Origin: JBBRYB01 sp038238115
GTDB lineage: Bacteria > Actinomycetota > Actinomycetes > Propionibacteriales > Nocardioidaceae
DNA: 53,755 bases
Direction of reading: 5' to 3'
Assembly (NCBI GenBank): GCA_038238115.1
Contig: JBBRYB010000024.1
Span: 1 to 53,755, forward strand
Shown: positions 1 to 8,370 of the stretch, in pieces
How the letters are laid out: the number at the start of each line of letters is the position of its first letter
How positions within the stretch are numbered: position 1 is the first letter of the stretch
Made by a program: the position numbers and the translations under genes
Notes under the pieces: model-generated
Told to the model about the DNA's origin: nothing
The model's input: only the letters and a program-made list of their open reading frames with translations
The model's database searches: none

Positions 1-2
1 AC

Positions 3-98
3 GCCGACGTCCTCACCCTCAAAGGCGCCAGCTATCGGCTACGCAACCGCGGGATCGACACCCTGCCCAGCATCAGAACCCAAGACACGGCAGACTAG
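3..98 (+). CDS. istB: IstB-like IS21 ATPase, C-terminal end only
   Basis: The window opens inside a reading frame that codes for 31 residues and stops at TAG 96-98. The tail, with the pattern VLTLKGxSYRLR, resembles the C-terminus of IstB, the AAA+ helper ATPase of IS21-family transposition. Only the end is present, so no ATPase motif can be seen. The terminal repeats that follow (114-163) support the assignment. The rest of the gene would lie left of the window. Confidence 0.6.
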   Translation, partial: ADVLTLKGASYRLRNRGIDTLPSIRTQDTAD

Positions 99-113
99 AA
101 AGCACGAACCGGT

Positions 114-163
114 GGCCTCGTTTTCGAGCGTCGCATCGGCCTCATTTTCGAGCGTTGTCGACA
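114..163. repeat. IS21-type right-end repeats
   Basis: Two 18-bp direct repeats, GGCCTC(G/A)TTTTCGAGCGT at 114-131 and 138-155, lie 24 bp apart with one mismatch and are followed by TGTCGACA at 156-163. IS21-family ends carry repeated transposase-binding sites and terminate in TG/CA, so this is probably the right end of the element whose IstB tail lies just upstream. The outer boundary at 163 is inferred. Confidence 0.5.
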
Positions 164-430
164 CCACAAAATCTCGACCCTGGTTGCATCAGCCAACATC
201 GAAACACTTCAACCGCAAGATCAACTTGTTCGCGTCCCAACGTCCGGTGGGACGGAGTACCGTACCTGCGTGCATACGTAGGCAGTAGAGCAGGAGCCAT
301 CGCGGGTCACGAACGACGCGCAACGGACTCGTCAACAACGGCTGTGCTCCGCCCTCAAGGGGAACGGCCGCAAACGTGCCAGGAGCCTCATCCCTTCAGG
401 AGCGCCTCCGCTCAGGAGTGCGGATCCAGG
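164..430. other. non-coding stretch between IS remnants
   Basis: No convincing gene, RNA or terminal repeat is seen here. Open frames crossing it have no recognisable protein features and run into repeat copy 1. Confidence 0.5.
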
Positions 431-603
431 GTGCCGTCCCCTACATCTCCGACGGCTAGGCCCACAAGCTTCCGGTCGAGCCGAGCTGAAATGTCCGCTG
501 AGCATGGCGACAGAGGAAGCGCTCGATTGCTGTTTCATAGGGGAGCTCCCAAGTGTGGTGACAAACAGAGTATGGTCAAACAGTAGATGCGCCAGTCATC
601 TAG
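431..603. repeat. long direct repeat, copy 1
   Basis: This 173-bp segment matches 8919-9092 in the same orientation, at roughly 85-90 % identity by eye with a small net indel. Both copies contain a nearly invariant core (for example 463-488 against 8952-8977) and end with CATCTAG. Similarity stops at 603, five bases before the left end of the IS3-type element. Short frames exist on both strands in both copies but none is a recognised protein. Confidence 0.8.
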
Positions 604-675
604 GGCGTGTCCCGTTGTCGCGCGTCAGACTTTGTGGCAGGACTATTGAGTCAGTCCTGAAGGAGAGTCAGACAC

Positions 676-993
676 ATGGGAAGACCCCCATCAATTCCTG
701 CGGAGAAGAAGTCCCGGATCGTGTTGAGCGTGGTAACGGGTGAGATGACGGTCGCCGAGGCGGCCCGTCGGGAGAAGGTCAGCGAGCAGTCCATCGGCCG
801 GTGGAAGGCCGACTTCGTGGAAGCCGGCAAGACCGCGTTGGCCGCTGGCAGGTACGGTCCCTCGACGCGTGAGGAGCAGCTCGAGGCTGAGGTCGCGGAT
901 CTGACCCAGGCGTTGGGTGAGGCAGCGGTCGAGATCCGGGTGTGGAAGAAGTCCGCTGAGGGCCGTCTGGGCCCTTCGAGGGCCTCGAGGTGA
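676..993 (+). CDS. IS3-family transposase OrfA
   Basis: This 105-residue helix-turn-helix protein would recognise the ends of the element. A basic HTH (about residues 20-50, with VAEAARREKVSEQSIGRWK) is followed by a helical segment rich in Glu and Leu that fits the OrfA leucine-zipper region. GGAG precedes the ATG by about 10 nt. The stop TGA 991-993 overlaps the GTG of orfB (GTGA), so OrfB is probably made by coupled translation, or as a fusion by frameshifting. Confidence 0.85.
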   Translation: MGRPPSIPAEKKSRIVLSVVTGEMTVAEAARREKVSEQSIGRWKADFVEAGKTALAAGRYGPSTREEQLEAEVADLTQALGEAAVEIRVWKKSAEGRLGPSRASR

Positions 994-1940
994 TCGGCAC
1001 CGAGGCGGGCATGTCGACCACGAGGTTCTGTGCGTTGATCGACATGCCCGAGCGGACCTGGCGTCGCTGGCAGGCCAGGGCCCGTGCCGGCGAACCGGCC
1101 AAGGGGCCCTGGCCACGGCCGGACCGGTCGACGGCCATGGAGCTGGCGCGTAAGCATGCGTTGGCGCATCCGGCTTGGGGGCACCGCAAGATCTGGGCGA
1201 TGGTCCGCCACGACGGCCACGTCGTGTCCGAGGCCACCATCTTGCGGCTGCTCAGGGACGAGGGGCTGATCTTGCCCGCGGCCTACCAGCGGGAACGCCG
1301 CAAGCTGGCCCAGCGGAGGAAGGCCGCGTTCGCGAACGACCCGACCGGGCCGAACCAGGTCTGGCAGCTGGACTTCTCCGAGTTCGAGACCACCAGCGGC
1401 GGGACGTGGCGGCTGGCCGGGTGTCGGGACTACTGGTCGAAGTACGAGCACCCGTTCCACGTCTCGCCGACAGCGAACCAGCATGATGCCGTCGATGCCA
1501 TCGAGCTCGCCCTGGCTGACTTCGAGGCGATGCTCGGGCACCCGCTGGTCGACCTGTGCCCGCTCGACGTCAAGACCGGTGAGATCCTGCCGGTGGTCAC
1601 GATCGTGACCGACAACGGCGGCCCGTTCCGGTCGTTCCGGTTCGAAGCATTCATCGCTGCCCACAGCGAACTGCACCATGTCCGCACCAGGGTGCGGACC
1701 CCGGGCCAGAACGGCTCACGCGAACGTGGCTTCGGGACCTTGAAGTACGAACGGCTGTTCATCGACGAGATCGACGACGCCGTCATGCTTGCCAAGCACG
1801 CCGAGGACTACCGGCTCGAGTACAACGCCGTCAGGCCGCACGAGGCCATCGCCTGGAACCGTCCACAGGAGGTGCACCTGCGCCCGGCCGACCCCACCAT
1901 CCCGACCTTTCAAACCAAGGAAATCCTGCCAACTCCTTGA
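990..1940 (+). CDS. IS3-family transposase OrfB (DDE integrase)
   Basis: This 316-residue protein has the catalytic domain of an IS3-type transposase. An N-terminal HTH_21-like part contains HPAWGHRKIW. The rve integrase core follows with the DDE residues in view: the first Asp in QLDFSEFE, the second in VTDNGGPF, and the Glu in the GQNGSRERGFGTLK block, then the usual YNAVRPHEAI tail. All catalytic positions are intact, so the element may still be mobile. The start overlaps the end of orfA by 4 nt. Confidence 0.9.
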   Translation: MIGTEAGMSTTRFCALIDMPERTWRRWQARARAGEPAKGPWPRPDRSTAMELARKHALAHPAWGHRKIWAMVRHDGHVVSEATILRLLRDEGLILPAAYQRERRKLAQRRKAAFANDPTGPNQVWQLDFSEFETTSGGTWRLAGCRDYWSKYEHPFHVSPTANQHDAVDAIELALADFEAMLGHPLVDLCPLDVKTGEILPVVTIVTDNGGPFRSFRFEAFIAAHSELHHVRTRVRTPGQNGSRERGFGTLKYERLFIDEIDDAVMLAKHAEDYRLEYNAVRPHEAIAWNRPQEVHLRPADPTIPTFQTKEILPTP

Positions 1941-1949
1941 CGCGGGACA

Positions 1950-2656
1950 GGAGGACCCGTCGGATGTCGTTTGATCAACACGCCGGTTTCTATCGCGAAG
2001 TCAGATGCAAACCAGTCGAGCTCGGCGAGCTGCGCGGACAGGAGCCGGACCCGCGCCGCCAAGGAGTGCAGACTGAACACGGACAGGCGATGCTCGACCG
2101 GTGCTGAAGTTGGGATCTGCAACTGCTCGATCCGGGCGAGCTGGACTGTCAGCGATCGCCCACGCAGCTGGGCGCGGAGGTGCTCTGGGGTGACCACGAT
2201 CAGACTCTTCAGTTCGTTGATGGCTCTCGTGCGGCTGACTAGAACCCCTTGTCTGCACGCGAAAACCATGCGCAGCGCCTCGCGGAGACCGCCAGATCGC
2301 GGAGCGCCTTGCTCGTCGCGCGATAGCGCTTGGCGGGCTGCGCGGATCGCGTCGATCCGATCGTTCTTGGCACCGCGGGCTCGCTTGAGCGCGCCGACCT
2401 CGACGACCGTCTCTCCGGCGTCGGGGAGGAACACCACCAGGCCGGCGGCGAAGCTGCCGGTTCCCTCCAACGCCCAGATCCGTCGTCCGGGCGAATGCTC
2501 GTCGGCCCAGGCAAGCATCCGTCGGTAGCCGGCACCGTCAGCGGTGTCAGCGAGGTGGGCACGGACTCGGCCGGCGCCGGTGTCGAGCACCGCCAGGTCG
2601 ACGGTGTCGCGGTCTGGGTCGCCTCCGATGACGAAGTCGTACTCATCTGCCAGCAT
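1950..2656 (-). pseudogene. IS110-family transposase, C-terminus lost
   Basis: Starting at ATG 2656-2654, the frame gives the RuvC-like DEDD domain of an IS110 transposase: a first Asp in YDFVIGGDPDRD, Glu in WALEGTGSF, and the Asp pair in KNDRIDAIRAAR. The protein breaks off after about 235 residues where the IS3-type element ends. The C-terminal Transposase_20 domain with the catalytic serine is missing, so the protein cannot be active. It is a different lineage from the intact IS110 transposase at 52536-53744. Confidence 0.8.
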
Positions 2657-2930
2657 GCCATTGCGGGTTGTCCTTCCATCGATGGGTGACGCGGGAAGGC
2701 ATCGGCCTGGGTGAAGGTCACTGGTCACGGCAGCACTGTGAGGGGTCACGTCGGCAACGACGGACAAGCTCCTAATCAAGCCAAGACAAGGGGGCCAGGT
2801 CGGTGCCGGCAACCCCAGGAACAGGTCAAACGAAAGACACGCCGAGGGCGGTCAGTATTCTCGCGAGTCACCTCGAGCTGCCGGCACCAGCCTGGCCGAT
2901 CGGCTAAGACCGAGCCACCTTGATACTCAC
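2657..2930. other. non-coding region upstream of the IS110 remnant
   Basis: No gene is supported. It lies upstream of the truncated IS110 transposase, where elements of the IS110 group keep the bridge-RNA segment, so it could be a relict of that. No specific structure was recognised. Confidence 0.3.
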
Positions 2931-3050
2931 AGTGTTCTCGTCGGACCCGCGCTGCCAGGGGCTGTGCGGGTCGCAAAAGAAGATCGCGACGCCGGTGTCG
3001 ATGCGCAGCCGAGTGTGGTGGGCCAGCTCGGCGGTCAGTCGGCGGCCCTC
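2931..3050 (-). pseudogene. IS30-family transposase fragment
   Basis: About 40 residues on the minus strand contain RIDTGVAIFFCDPHSPWQRG followed by SDENT. This is the characteristic catalytic stretch of IS30-family transposases, including the last DDE glutamate. Both sides of the match degenerate at once and there is no room for a full gene. It is a scrap left from a former IS30 element. Confidence 0.75.
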
Positions 3051-3231
3051 TGGGGCCGGGCCGCTCTCTACTGGTGGCGACAACGCAACCACCCCCTCGC
3101 ACGCGGAAACTGAAGAAGTGCCGCAGCGCTGATACTAATTGGGCATGACCTTTCGTGAGACAACCGCGAGAATTGAACCGCGGGCGGGCGCGCTGGTGGG
3201 CGACTGGTTGCCTCGTCGTATTCGCTTATGT

Positions 3232-4125
3232 TCAGCCCGGTTGGAAGAACGCAAGCATTCTCCGTCTGGCGTCCGGTGACGTCAGAATTTCCTGCAGGTA
3301 GGCGGACTGCTGGGCGGCAGCGCTGGTGCGTTCGAACATCTCGCGTTCGTATTTGTTGACGGCGACGGGTAAGTCGTCCGGATGCGCCGCGAGCGCGAGG
3401 CCGAGTAGGGCGTCGTCGAGCATGGCCATGTTGGCGCCCTGCCCTACCGGCGGCATCAGGTGCGCCGCATCGCCGAGCAGCGTGACGCCTGGCGTCGACG
3501 GCCAGGTCAGGCCGACCGGAAGAGTAGTGATTGACCTGGGCAGGATCGTGTCATCGCATGCTGCGATCAGTGCGATGAATCGTGAGTTCCAGCCGGTGAA
3601 CACATTGGCGAGCCGTATCCGGGCGGCGGCCGGGTCGTCGAACGGAATCCTGCTGGTGGCGAACCAGTCCTCGGCGGTGTTGTAGAAGCTGAGGTAAATG
3701 CGTACGCGGCCGTCGCCGTTGCGCTGCGCCGACAGGGATCGGCCGTTGCCGAGCACCCCGTAGTTGCCGCGCCCAACCATCGCAGCGAGGTCGGGGTGGG
3801 TGCGGTCGATGTCGGGAATGCCGAGCTCGACGACGTTCTGGCCGGTGTGCGCCGGGCGGGCGTCGGTGAGAAGCGTGCGGACTCGAGAGTCCGCGCCGTC
3901 GGCGCCGACCAACCGGTCGTACGTCGCGCTGTTGCCGTCGGCGAAGTGCAGTAGGCCGTTGTCGGTGGACTCGAAGGCGTGTCCCCAGCGCACCGCGTGT
4001 TGGGGAAGAGAGTCCAGCAGCAGATTGCGCAGATCGGCACGGTCCACCTCGGGTCGCTCAAGCGGGGCGTCCTCGGGCGTGTCCTCCTGAAGCAGCAGGG
4101 TGCCGTCCGGCTCAAGAAGCCGCAT
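3232..4125 (-). pseudogene. FAD-dependent monooxygenase, N-terminus missing
   Basis: The 297 residues correspond to the middle and C-terminal parts of a TetX/PHBH-type flavin monooxygenase. The DG motif GADGADSRVR and the GD motif VTLLGDAAHLMPPVGQGANM are clear. The N-terminal Rossmann GxGxxG, which normally occupies the first 20-30 residues of a protein of about 380-400, is absent. Immediately upstream (about 4126-4175), a short LDLHAD stretch typical of the family appears in a different frame, which suggests a deletion and frameshift rather than an alternative start. The gene is probably non-functional. Confidence 0.7.
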
Positions 4126-4344
4126 GTCCTGCCCTTCAGCTCTACGTCGGCATGTAGGTCCAGCCAGACCTCAGTGTGATGTATCTCAGCATGACGCTCG
4201 GATACGCGGTCTGGATCGCCCTCTACTTATGGGTACGGGCAGTGGCAGCCACCACCGGGAAGCGAGCCTCGATTCGCACTGAAACGAGCTGACTCCGACA
4301 CTTGACTTGGCTCGGACTGGAGGGCAGCGATCCGGTCGGCCGCA

Positions 4345-5587
4345 TCAACCGTGCCCGTGGGACGGCGCCTCGCCCGACGGCGACGCCGGGCCATGACCGC
4401 CAGATTGGGCGTGGGGAGGGTGGCCATGGTCATCGTGGCCCCCCATGTCGTCCGGGTCGCCGCCCATCATCTTGAGCATCGCCATTCCACCGGTGCGGGC
4501 GAACCGGATCACCAAGAACGCGGCGAGGATCAAGAATGCAATGTTAGGAACGTCGTGTAGTTCCACGACGGGTGCGCCATCTCGATCCGGGCGTGATGGC
4601 CCGCGGGAATCAGTCCGGGGACGCCGAAGACCGCTTCCACGACGTAGCCGGCGATCACGGATGCGACATAGAAGGTACCGAACAGGAACAGGGCCATCCG
4701 GCCTCCGTAGTACTTTCGGTAGATCACCAGAATCGGGAGTATCAGCAGGTCGCCGAAGATGAAGCTGACCACCCCGCCGAAGCTGATGCCGCCGTTCCAG
4801 AGCACCGCTGCCAGGGGAACGTTGCCGATCGAGCAGACGAAGCTCGCCATGGCCACGATCGGGCCGACCAGGGGTCCCCAGAGCTTGGCCAGCACCGGGT
4901 GGTCGACCAGGAAGAAGGACTGCCAGAAGCTCTCGGGCGCCCAGGCCCCGATGGCGCCCGCGATGAGCAACCCGATGACGATGTCCCTCAGCACGGCTGC
5001 CCACTCCATCACGAAGATGTGGCTCACCGAGGTGAGCCCGTTCGCCGACGTGAGACCGCGCCACATCCACCGATCTTCGGTCACACTCATGTCCATGGCG
5101 GCGTGACCCTCCATCGACCCCGCCGGGCCCGGTCGGCCTGCTCGCTCGCGGTGGCAAGCAGCCGTGGTCGCAGGAACGCCCGAAACAGCACAGCCAGGAC
5201 CACGATCATGATGGGGCCGCCCACGAACTCCCCGACCGTGAACTCCCAGCCCATCAGCAGCGCCAAGATGATCCCGAGCCCGATCACCAGGTTGGTGGAG
5301 GCGACCTCGAACGCCATGGCCGAGGTGAAGTTGGCACCCTTGCGAAACAGCGACCGCGCCAAAGCGACAGCGGCGTACGAGCACGACGACGCCGCCGCGC
5401 CGAGCCCCGCAGCGACAGCCAGGGTCTTGGGGCGGTCGTCGCCCAGTAACCGGGTAATGGTCTGGCGGCGTACCACGGCCTGGACGGCAGCGGACAGGAA
5501 GAACCCCAAAACCAGAGCCCAGGTGATCGCCTAGGTCATCGAGAAAGCAAGCCCCAGGGCCCGGCCCACAGCGTCGAGCACGTTCAT
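4345..5587 (-). pseudogene. predicted permease (DUF318/UPF0718 type), amber codon plus two frameshifts
   Basis: A multi-helix permease can be followed through three frames. It starts at ATG 5587-5585 and meets an in-frame TAG at 5533-5531 where a tryptophan-like codon is expected. It continues to about 5110-5130 (VQAVVRR, GLGAAASSCSYAA, the hallmark first permease half), then shifts frame into MEGHAAMDMSV and the second half (VCSIGNVPLAAVLWNGG). It shifts again near 4560 into a last helix and a His-rich tail (GGHDDHGHPPH). Such permeases often sit beside CsoR and move metals. Three independent lesions argue for a pseudogene; sequencing error is the alternative for the indels. Confidence 0.75.
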
Positions 5588-5739
5588 CGCAATTTCCTAG
5601 CGCGCCTCAGCAAGCGCTCGATCCAGGTTGTGGGAGAGGCGGCTGACGCCGTGCACGGGCCACGCAGCATCACACGCATACAGCAGGCGAAGGTCAGCCC
5701 GATGGCGGCCACGCAACGGCCGCCGGCGACCACAGGTGG
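5588..5739. other. short gap, no supported gene
   Basis: Minus-strand frames here (for example one ending HNLDRALAEAR) lack a clear start and recognisable features. The stretch may be a decayed small gene of the metal cluster. Confidence 0.3.
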
Positions 5740-5958
5740 TCACGGCGAGGGGCGGGGACCGCTGGTGCTGGCGCGGTCTTGGGTAGCCACCCGTAGCTGG
5801 TCGACTTCTGCCTGCATCCGGTCGAGCTCGCCCTGCTTCGGGGTCGAGTCTGCCTCGCCGGCAGGCAAGCTCTTGTTGCCGCGCATCATCAGCCACATCA
5901 TCGCTCCCATCCCGACCGGACAGGCAAGGAAAGCGAGGGCGTACAACGACTCAGGCAT
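5740..5958 (-). CDS. small single-helix membrane protein of the metal cluster
   Basis: This 72-residue protein starts with a hydrophobic helix (about residues 4-26, ALAFLACPVGMGAMMWLMM, Met-rich) followed by a charged segment with a short coiled coil (ELDRMQAEVDQLR) and a Pro/Ser tail. Small Met-rich one-helix proteins like this commonly accompany CsoR, copper-type permeases and Asp-box proteins in actinobacteria. It is divergent from the csoR-like gene and upstream of the broken permease. Its function is unknown; a role in metal trafficking is inferred from context only. Confidence 0.6.
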   Translation of the reverse strand: MPESLYALAFLACPVGMGAMMWLMMRGNKSLPAGEADSTPKQGELDRMQAEVDQLRVATQDRASTSGPRPSP

Positions 5959-6084
5959 CAGGGTCCCCCAGGGGTCTCATCGCGCCAACATCTCCCTCGA
6001 CCATACCTCCTGTCCGGCGGGGTAGCAAAACTAGACATGATAAAACTGCAGGTCGCAGCCGGTCTCACGGGCAGACTCCATGGT

Positions 6085-6101
6085 CTACCCTGTGGGGGTA
6101 G
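6085..6101. promoter_or_regulatory. CsoR-type operator
   Basis: CTACCC-TGTGG-GGGTAG is a perfect 6-bp inverted repeat with a GC-rich centre and matches the TACCC...GGGTA pattern of CsoR/RcnR-family operators. It ends 31 bp upstream of the chosen csoR-like start (6133) and within the divergent intergenic region, so it could control both directions. It also argues against the longer frame that begins at 6037, because the operator would then lie inside the gene. Confidence 0.65.
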
Positions 6102-6132
6102 GCCACGCAAGCTTCGTGAGAGTCGAGACCCG

Positions 6133-6492
6133 ATGACCGCTCAGCCCCAAGCCAACGCCACACACCAAGGGTCGGGGACCACCCCGGACGCCGCGAGACC
6201 CACCTCGCCTGCCCGCGGCGAGCCTCGGCCGATGATGGATCCGGAGCGTCGCTCCGACGTGTTGTCGCGGCTGGCCAAGGCCGGCGGGCAGGTCCAAGGC
6301 GTGGCCAAAATGGTTCGAGACGACCGGTACTGCGTTGACGTCTTGACCCAGATCTCCGCTGCGCAAAAAGCGCTCGACGGCGCAGCCCGGGTCATCACCC
6401 GCAACTACCTCGAGCGATGCGTCACCGACGCCATCACCAGCGGCGACCCCCTGATCTACGACGAGGTGATGAGGGTGATCGACCGCCGCTGA
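6133..6492 (+). CDS. CsoR/RcnR-family metal or persulfide sensing repressor
   Basis: The 119-residue protein has a poorly ordered N-terminal extension (about 34 residues) followed by the all-helical DUF156 domain (MDPERRSDVLSRLAKAGGQV). Two cysteines, C67 and C96, have the 29-residue spacing of Cys36 and Cys65 in Mycobacterium tuberculosis CsoR. The position of the Cu(I)-ligand histidine is tyrosine (Y92 in NYLERC), so the canonical Cys-His-Cys copper site is incomplete. This fits a persulfide sensor (CstR-like) or a changed metal specificity. The ATG at 6133 was chosen because of the upstream operator. Confidence 0.85.
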   Translation: MTAQPQANATHQGSGTTPDAARPTSPARGEPRPMMDPERRSDVLSRLAKAGGQVQGVAKMVRDDRYCVDVLTQISAAQKALDGAARVITRNYLERCVTDAITSGDPLIYDEVMRVIDRR

Positions 6493-6511
6493 ACGACGGG
6501 CGGAGGCTTGC

Positions 6512-7543
6512 ATGGCCAACTGTCCGTCCTGCCCCCCCTCGCTCAATCGGTTTCTAATCGACGAATCCGTCCAAGGAGTCACTCCGCCAATGTCCAGAGC
6601 CAGCCACCCCGCAACCCCCCGCACAACCATCCCCACGTCGACCCCCAAGTCCTCAGCCGGACGTCGACCACATCCCCCACCAGCGCCGCAACTACCACGG
6701 TGGGGGCTCGGCGTTGCCGCGGTCAGCGCAGCAGCAGTGCTGGGCGTCGGTGGTTTCTGGTTGGTGGGCCGCGGTGGGACGGATTCCGGTGCGGACCCGG
6801 CGGGCGCCTACGTGGGCGGGGACCTGCACTCGGTGACCGTGGCCGGCGGCCGGCTCTTCGTCGGCGGTCACGACGGCGTCGCCTCCTCCACGGACCAGGG
6901 ACAACACTGGGTGCAGGTCACATCGCTGAGCGGGGCCGACGCGATGGGGTGGGCCGTCACTCCGGGCGCAATGCTGGTCGGCGGACACACTGGCCTGTTC
7001 CGCTCCGCCGACGACGGACTCAGCTTCACCAAGGCTGACGGCCTCGGGCAAGTCAGCGATGTCCACGCACTGGGCGCCGCAGCGGACACCGTCTACCTGG
7101 CATCGCCGCAGGCAGGCCTGTTGGCCAGCAGTGACGGCGGAAGCACCTGGCAACTCCGCAACACCTCCGTCGGGCAGGCCTTCATGGGCACGATCATGGT
7201 CGATCGTAAGAACCCGGACCATCTCGTGGCCCCCGACATGCAAAACGGGGTCGTCACCAGCAGCGACGGAGGGCGCACCTGGACGGCACTCGGGGGACCC
7301 GAGGGCACGATGTCGGTGTCCTTGGACCCCACCAACATTCAACGGATCGTCGCGGTCGGCATGGGCGGTGGCGCAGTCAGCAGCGACGGTGGCCGCACCT
7401 GGGCTGACATCGAGCTCCCTCAGGGAACATCCGTCGTCACGTTCTCGGCCGACGGCACCACCTTGTACGCCGGTGCGCTGGACGGGCAAATGGCCCGCAT
7501 TAGCACCAGCATCGACGGCGGTGCGACGTGGACGGACCGCTGA
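6512..7543 (+). CDS. membrane-anchored Asp-box (BNR) repeat protein
   Basis: The protein (343 residues from ATG 6512) has a Pro-rich N-terminus, one membrane helix (GLGVAAVSAAAVLGVGGFWLV, about residues 65-86) and an extracytoplasmic beta-propeller. At least five Asp-box motifs of the type SxDGGxTW are visible (STDQGQHW, SADDGLSF, SSDGGSTW, SSDGGRTW twice, SIDGGATW). It resembles the F510_1955/exo-alpha-sialidase-like proteins of actinobacterial copper clusters; sialidase activity is not implied. Two starts are possible: 6512 (GGAGG 5 nt upstream) or 6590 (AAGGAG 11 nt upstream), the second nearer to typical family length. Confidence 0.75.
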   Translation: MANCPSCPPSLNRFLIDESVQGVTPPMSRASHPATPRTTIPTSTPKSSAGRRPHPPPAPQLPRWGLGVAAVSAAAVLGVGGFWLVGRGGTDSGADPAGAYVGGDLHSVTVAGGRLFVGGHDGVASSTDQGQHWVQVTSLSGADAMGWAVTPGAMLVGGHTGLFRSADDGLSFTKADGLGQVSDVHALGAAADTVYLASPQAGLLASSDGGSTWQLRNTSVGQAFMGTIMVDRKNPDHLVAPDMQNGVVTSSDGGRTWTALGGPEGTMSVSLDPTNIQRIVAVGMGGGAVSSDGGRTWADIELPQGTSVVTFSADGTTLYAGALDGQMARISTSIDGGATWTDR

Positions 7544-7565
7544 CCACCCGCGTCCGGCCGGACGC

Positions 7566-8093
7566 GTGACCCGCAGGCGCGCCATCTGGATCGCGACACT
7601 CGTAGCGGTCGTGCTCGTCGGGAGCGTCGCCGTCGTTGCCACCATGCACAGGTCGGGCGACGACCTGCCAACCATGGGCGAAGCGCGCCGCCTGCTAGTC
7701 CCGGCCGCCGACGCACGCCGGGCAGTCGACGTCGGGGACGACTCGCCGACACGCGGGTTCCGTACCGTTGTGTTCTTCCTCGCAGACGGACAGTATCCGG
7801 CCTTCGTCCAGGCCGTTCGGGGCTGGGGACCCCTCGCCGACAGCGATGCGGACAACCCGGCCGACATCGTCGCCGTCCTCCCACACGAACCCCAAAGCTC
7901 CTCGGTCATCACCCCCGTCGGAGGCGACCCCACCGGCGCCATCGCCCGCGCCTACGGCATACCGCTACCCGACGGCCCACCGGTGGGATACGCCCTCGTC
8001 GACTCCCAGCTCCGGGTGCGATACGCGACCCCCGACCCCCACATCCTCGACCACCTCGGGCGGGTCGCGGCCATCCTCCAAGCCGTGCCCTAA
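7566..8093 (+). CDS. membrane-anchored thioredoxin-like protein without CXXC
   Basis: Starting at GTG 7566, the 175-residue protein has an N-terminal signal anchor (AIWIATLVAVVLVGSVAVVA) and a soluble domain whose later half (ITPVGGDPTGAIARAYGIP ... GYALVDSQLRVRYAT) has the strand-helix pattern of a redoxin/AhpC-type thioredoxin fold. No CXXC or peroxidatic Cys-like motif is visible, so ordinary disulfide chemistry is unlikely. It follows the Asp-box gene by 22 nt and is probably in the same operon. Confidence 0.6.
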   Translation: MTRRRAIWIATLVAVVLVGSVAVVATMHRSGDDLPTMGEARRLLVPAADARRAVDVGDDSPTRGFRTVVFFLADGQYPAFVQAVRGWGPLADSDADNPADIVAVLPHEPQSSSVITPVGGDPTGAIARAYGIPLPDGPPVGYALVDSQLRVRYATPDPHILDHLGRVAAILQAVP

Positions 8094-8213
8094 GCAAGGC
8101 CCGCGCCGATGTCACTTGACAGGCGCACTCATCGACGCCGTCTCGACCGCACAAGTCCGCTCACCGCCGGGCGCCGAGACAGCGCCCATCCAAGAAGCCC
8201 AAGGGAAAGCACT

Positions 8214-8370
8214 GCGGCCGAAAGATCGACTGCAGCCAACCCTTCAGCCCCCCGGGATGGTCATGCCCACCATGGTCGTGCTCACCATGGTCGAGGTTTC
8301 CGTGGTCGCCCACGTGGTCGTAGTCTCGCGGCGTAGAGGGCCCGGACCAGGGCTGCGGTTCAATGCTCAC
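8214..8370 (-). pseudogene. N-terminal stub of a cation diffusion facilitator
   Basis: From ATG 8370-8368, the frame gives a His-rich segment (DHGEHDHGGHDHPGG) and then LKGWLQSIFRP. This matches the cytosolic N-terminus that precedes the first helix in actinobacterial CDF metal exporters. After about 53 residues the similarity ends abruptly and no membrane helices follow. The start overlaps the end of the ArsR gene by 11 nt, so the pair was once a sensor-exporter operon that lost the exporter. Confidence 0.6.

Larger units (their letters stand above)
608..1949 (+). mobile_element. IS3-family insertion sequence
   Basis: The element of about 1.34 kb carries the usual two overlapping frames, orfA and orfB. 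The proposed ends are TGTCCCG at 608-614 and its inverse CGGGACA at 1943-1949, a short 7-bp inverted repeat starting with TG as is typical of the family. Flanking tetramers are GGCG (604-607) and GGAG (1950-1953), which is not a perfect target duplication. The element lies precisely between the end of direct-repeat copy 1 and a truncated IS110 transposase, so it may have arrived by insertion followed by adjacent deletion. Confidence 0.7.

Noticed and set aside
155..586. 143-residue plus-strand frame at the left end
   Set aside because: No recognisable protein pattern; it crosses the IS21 end and the direct repeat, and the second repeat copy does not preserve the frame.
651..1679. 342-residue minus-strand frame
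   Set aside because: Antisense to the well-supported IS3 transposase genes; typical GC-rich shadow.
5087..5509. Permease halves as two separate functional genes
   Set aside because: Two-gene permeases exist, but here the frames meet in the middle of a conserved linker, and a TAG and a further frame change also occur, so one decayed gene is more likely.
4572..5534. 320-residue plus-strand frame
   Set aside because: Antisense to the broken permease; composition reflects the opposite strand.
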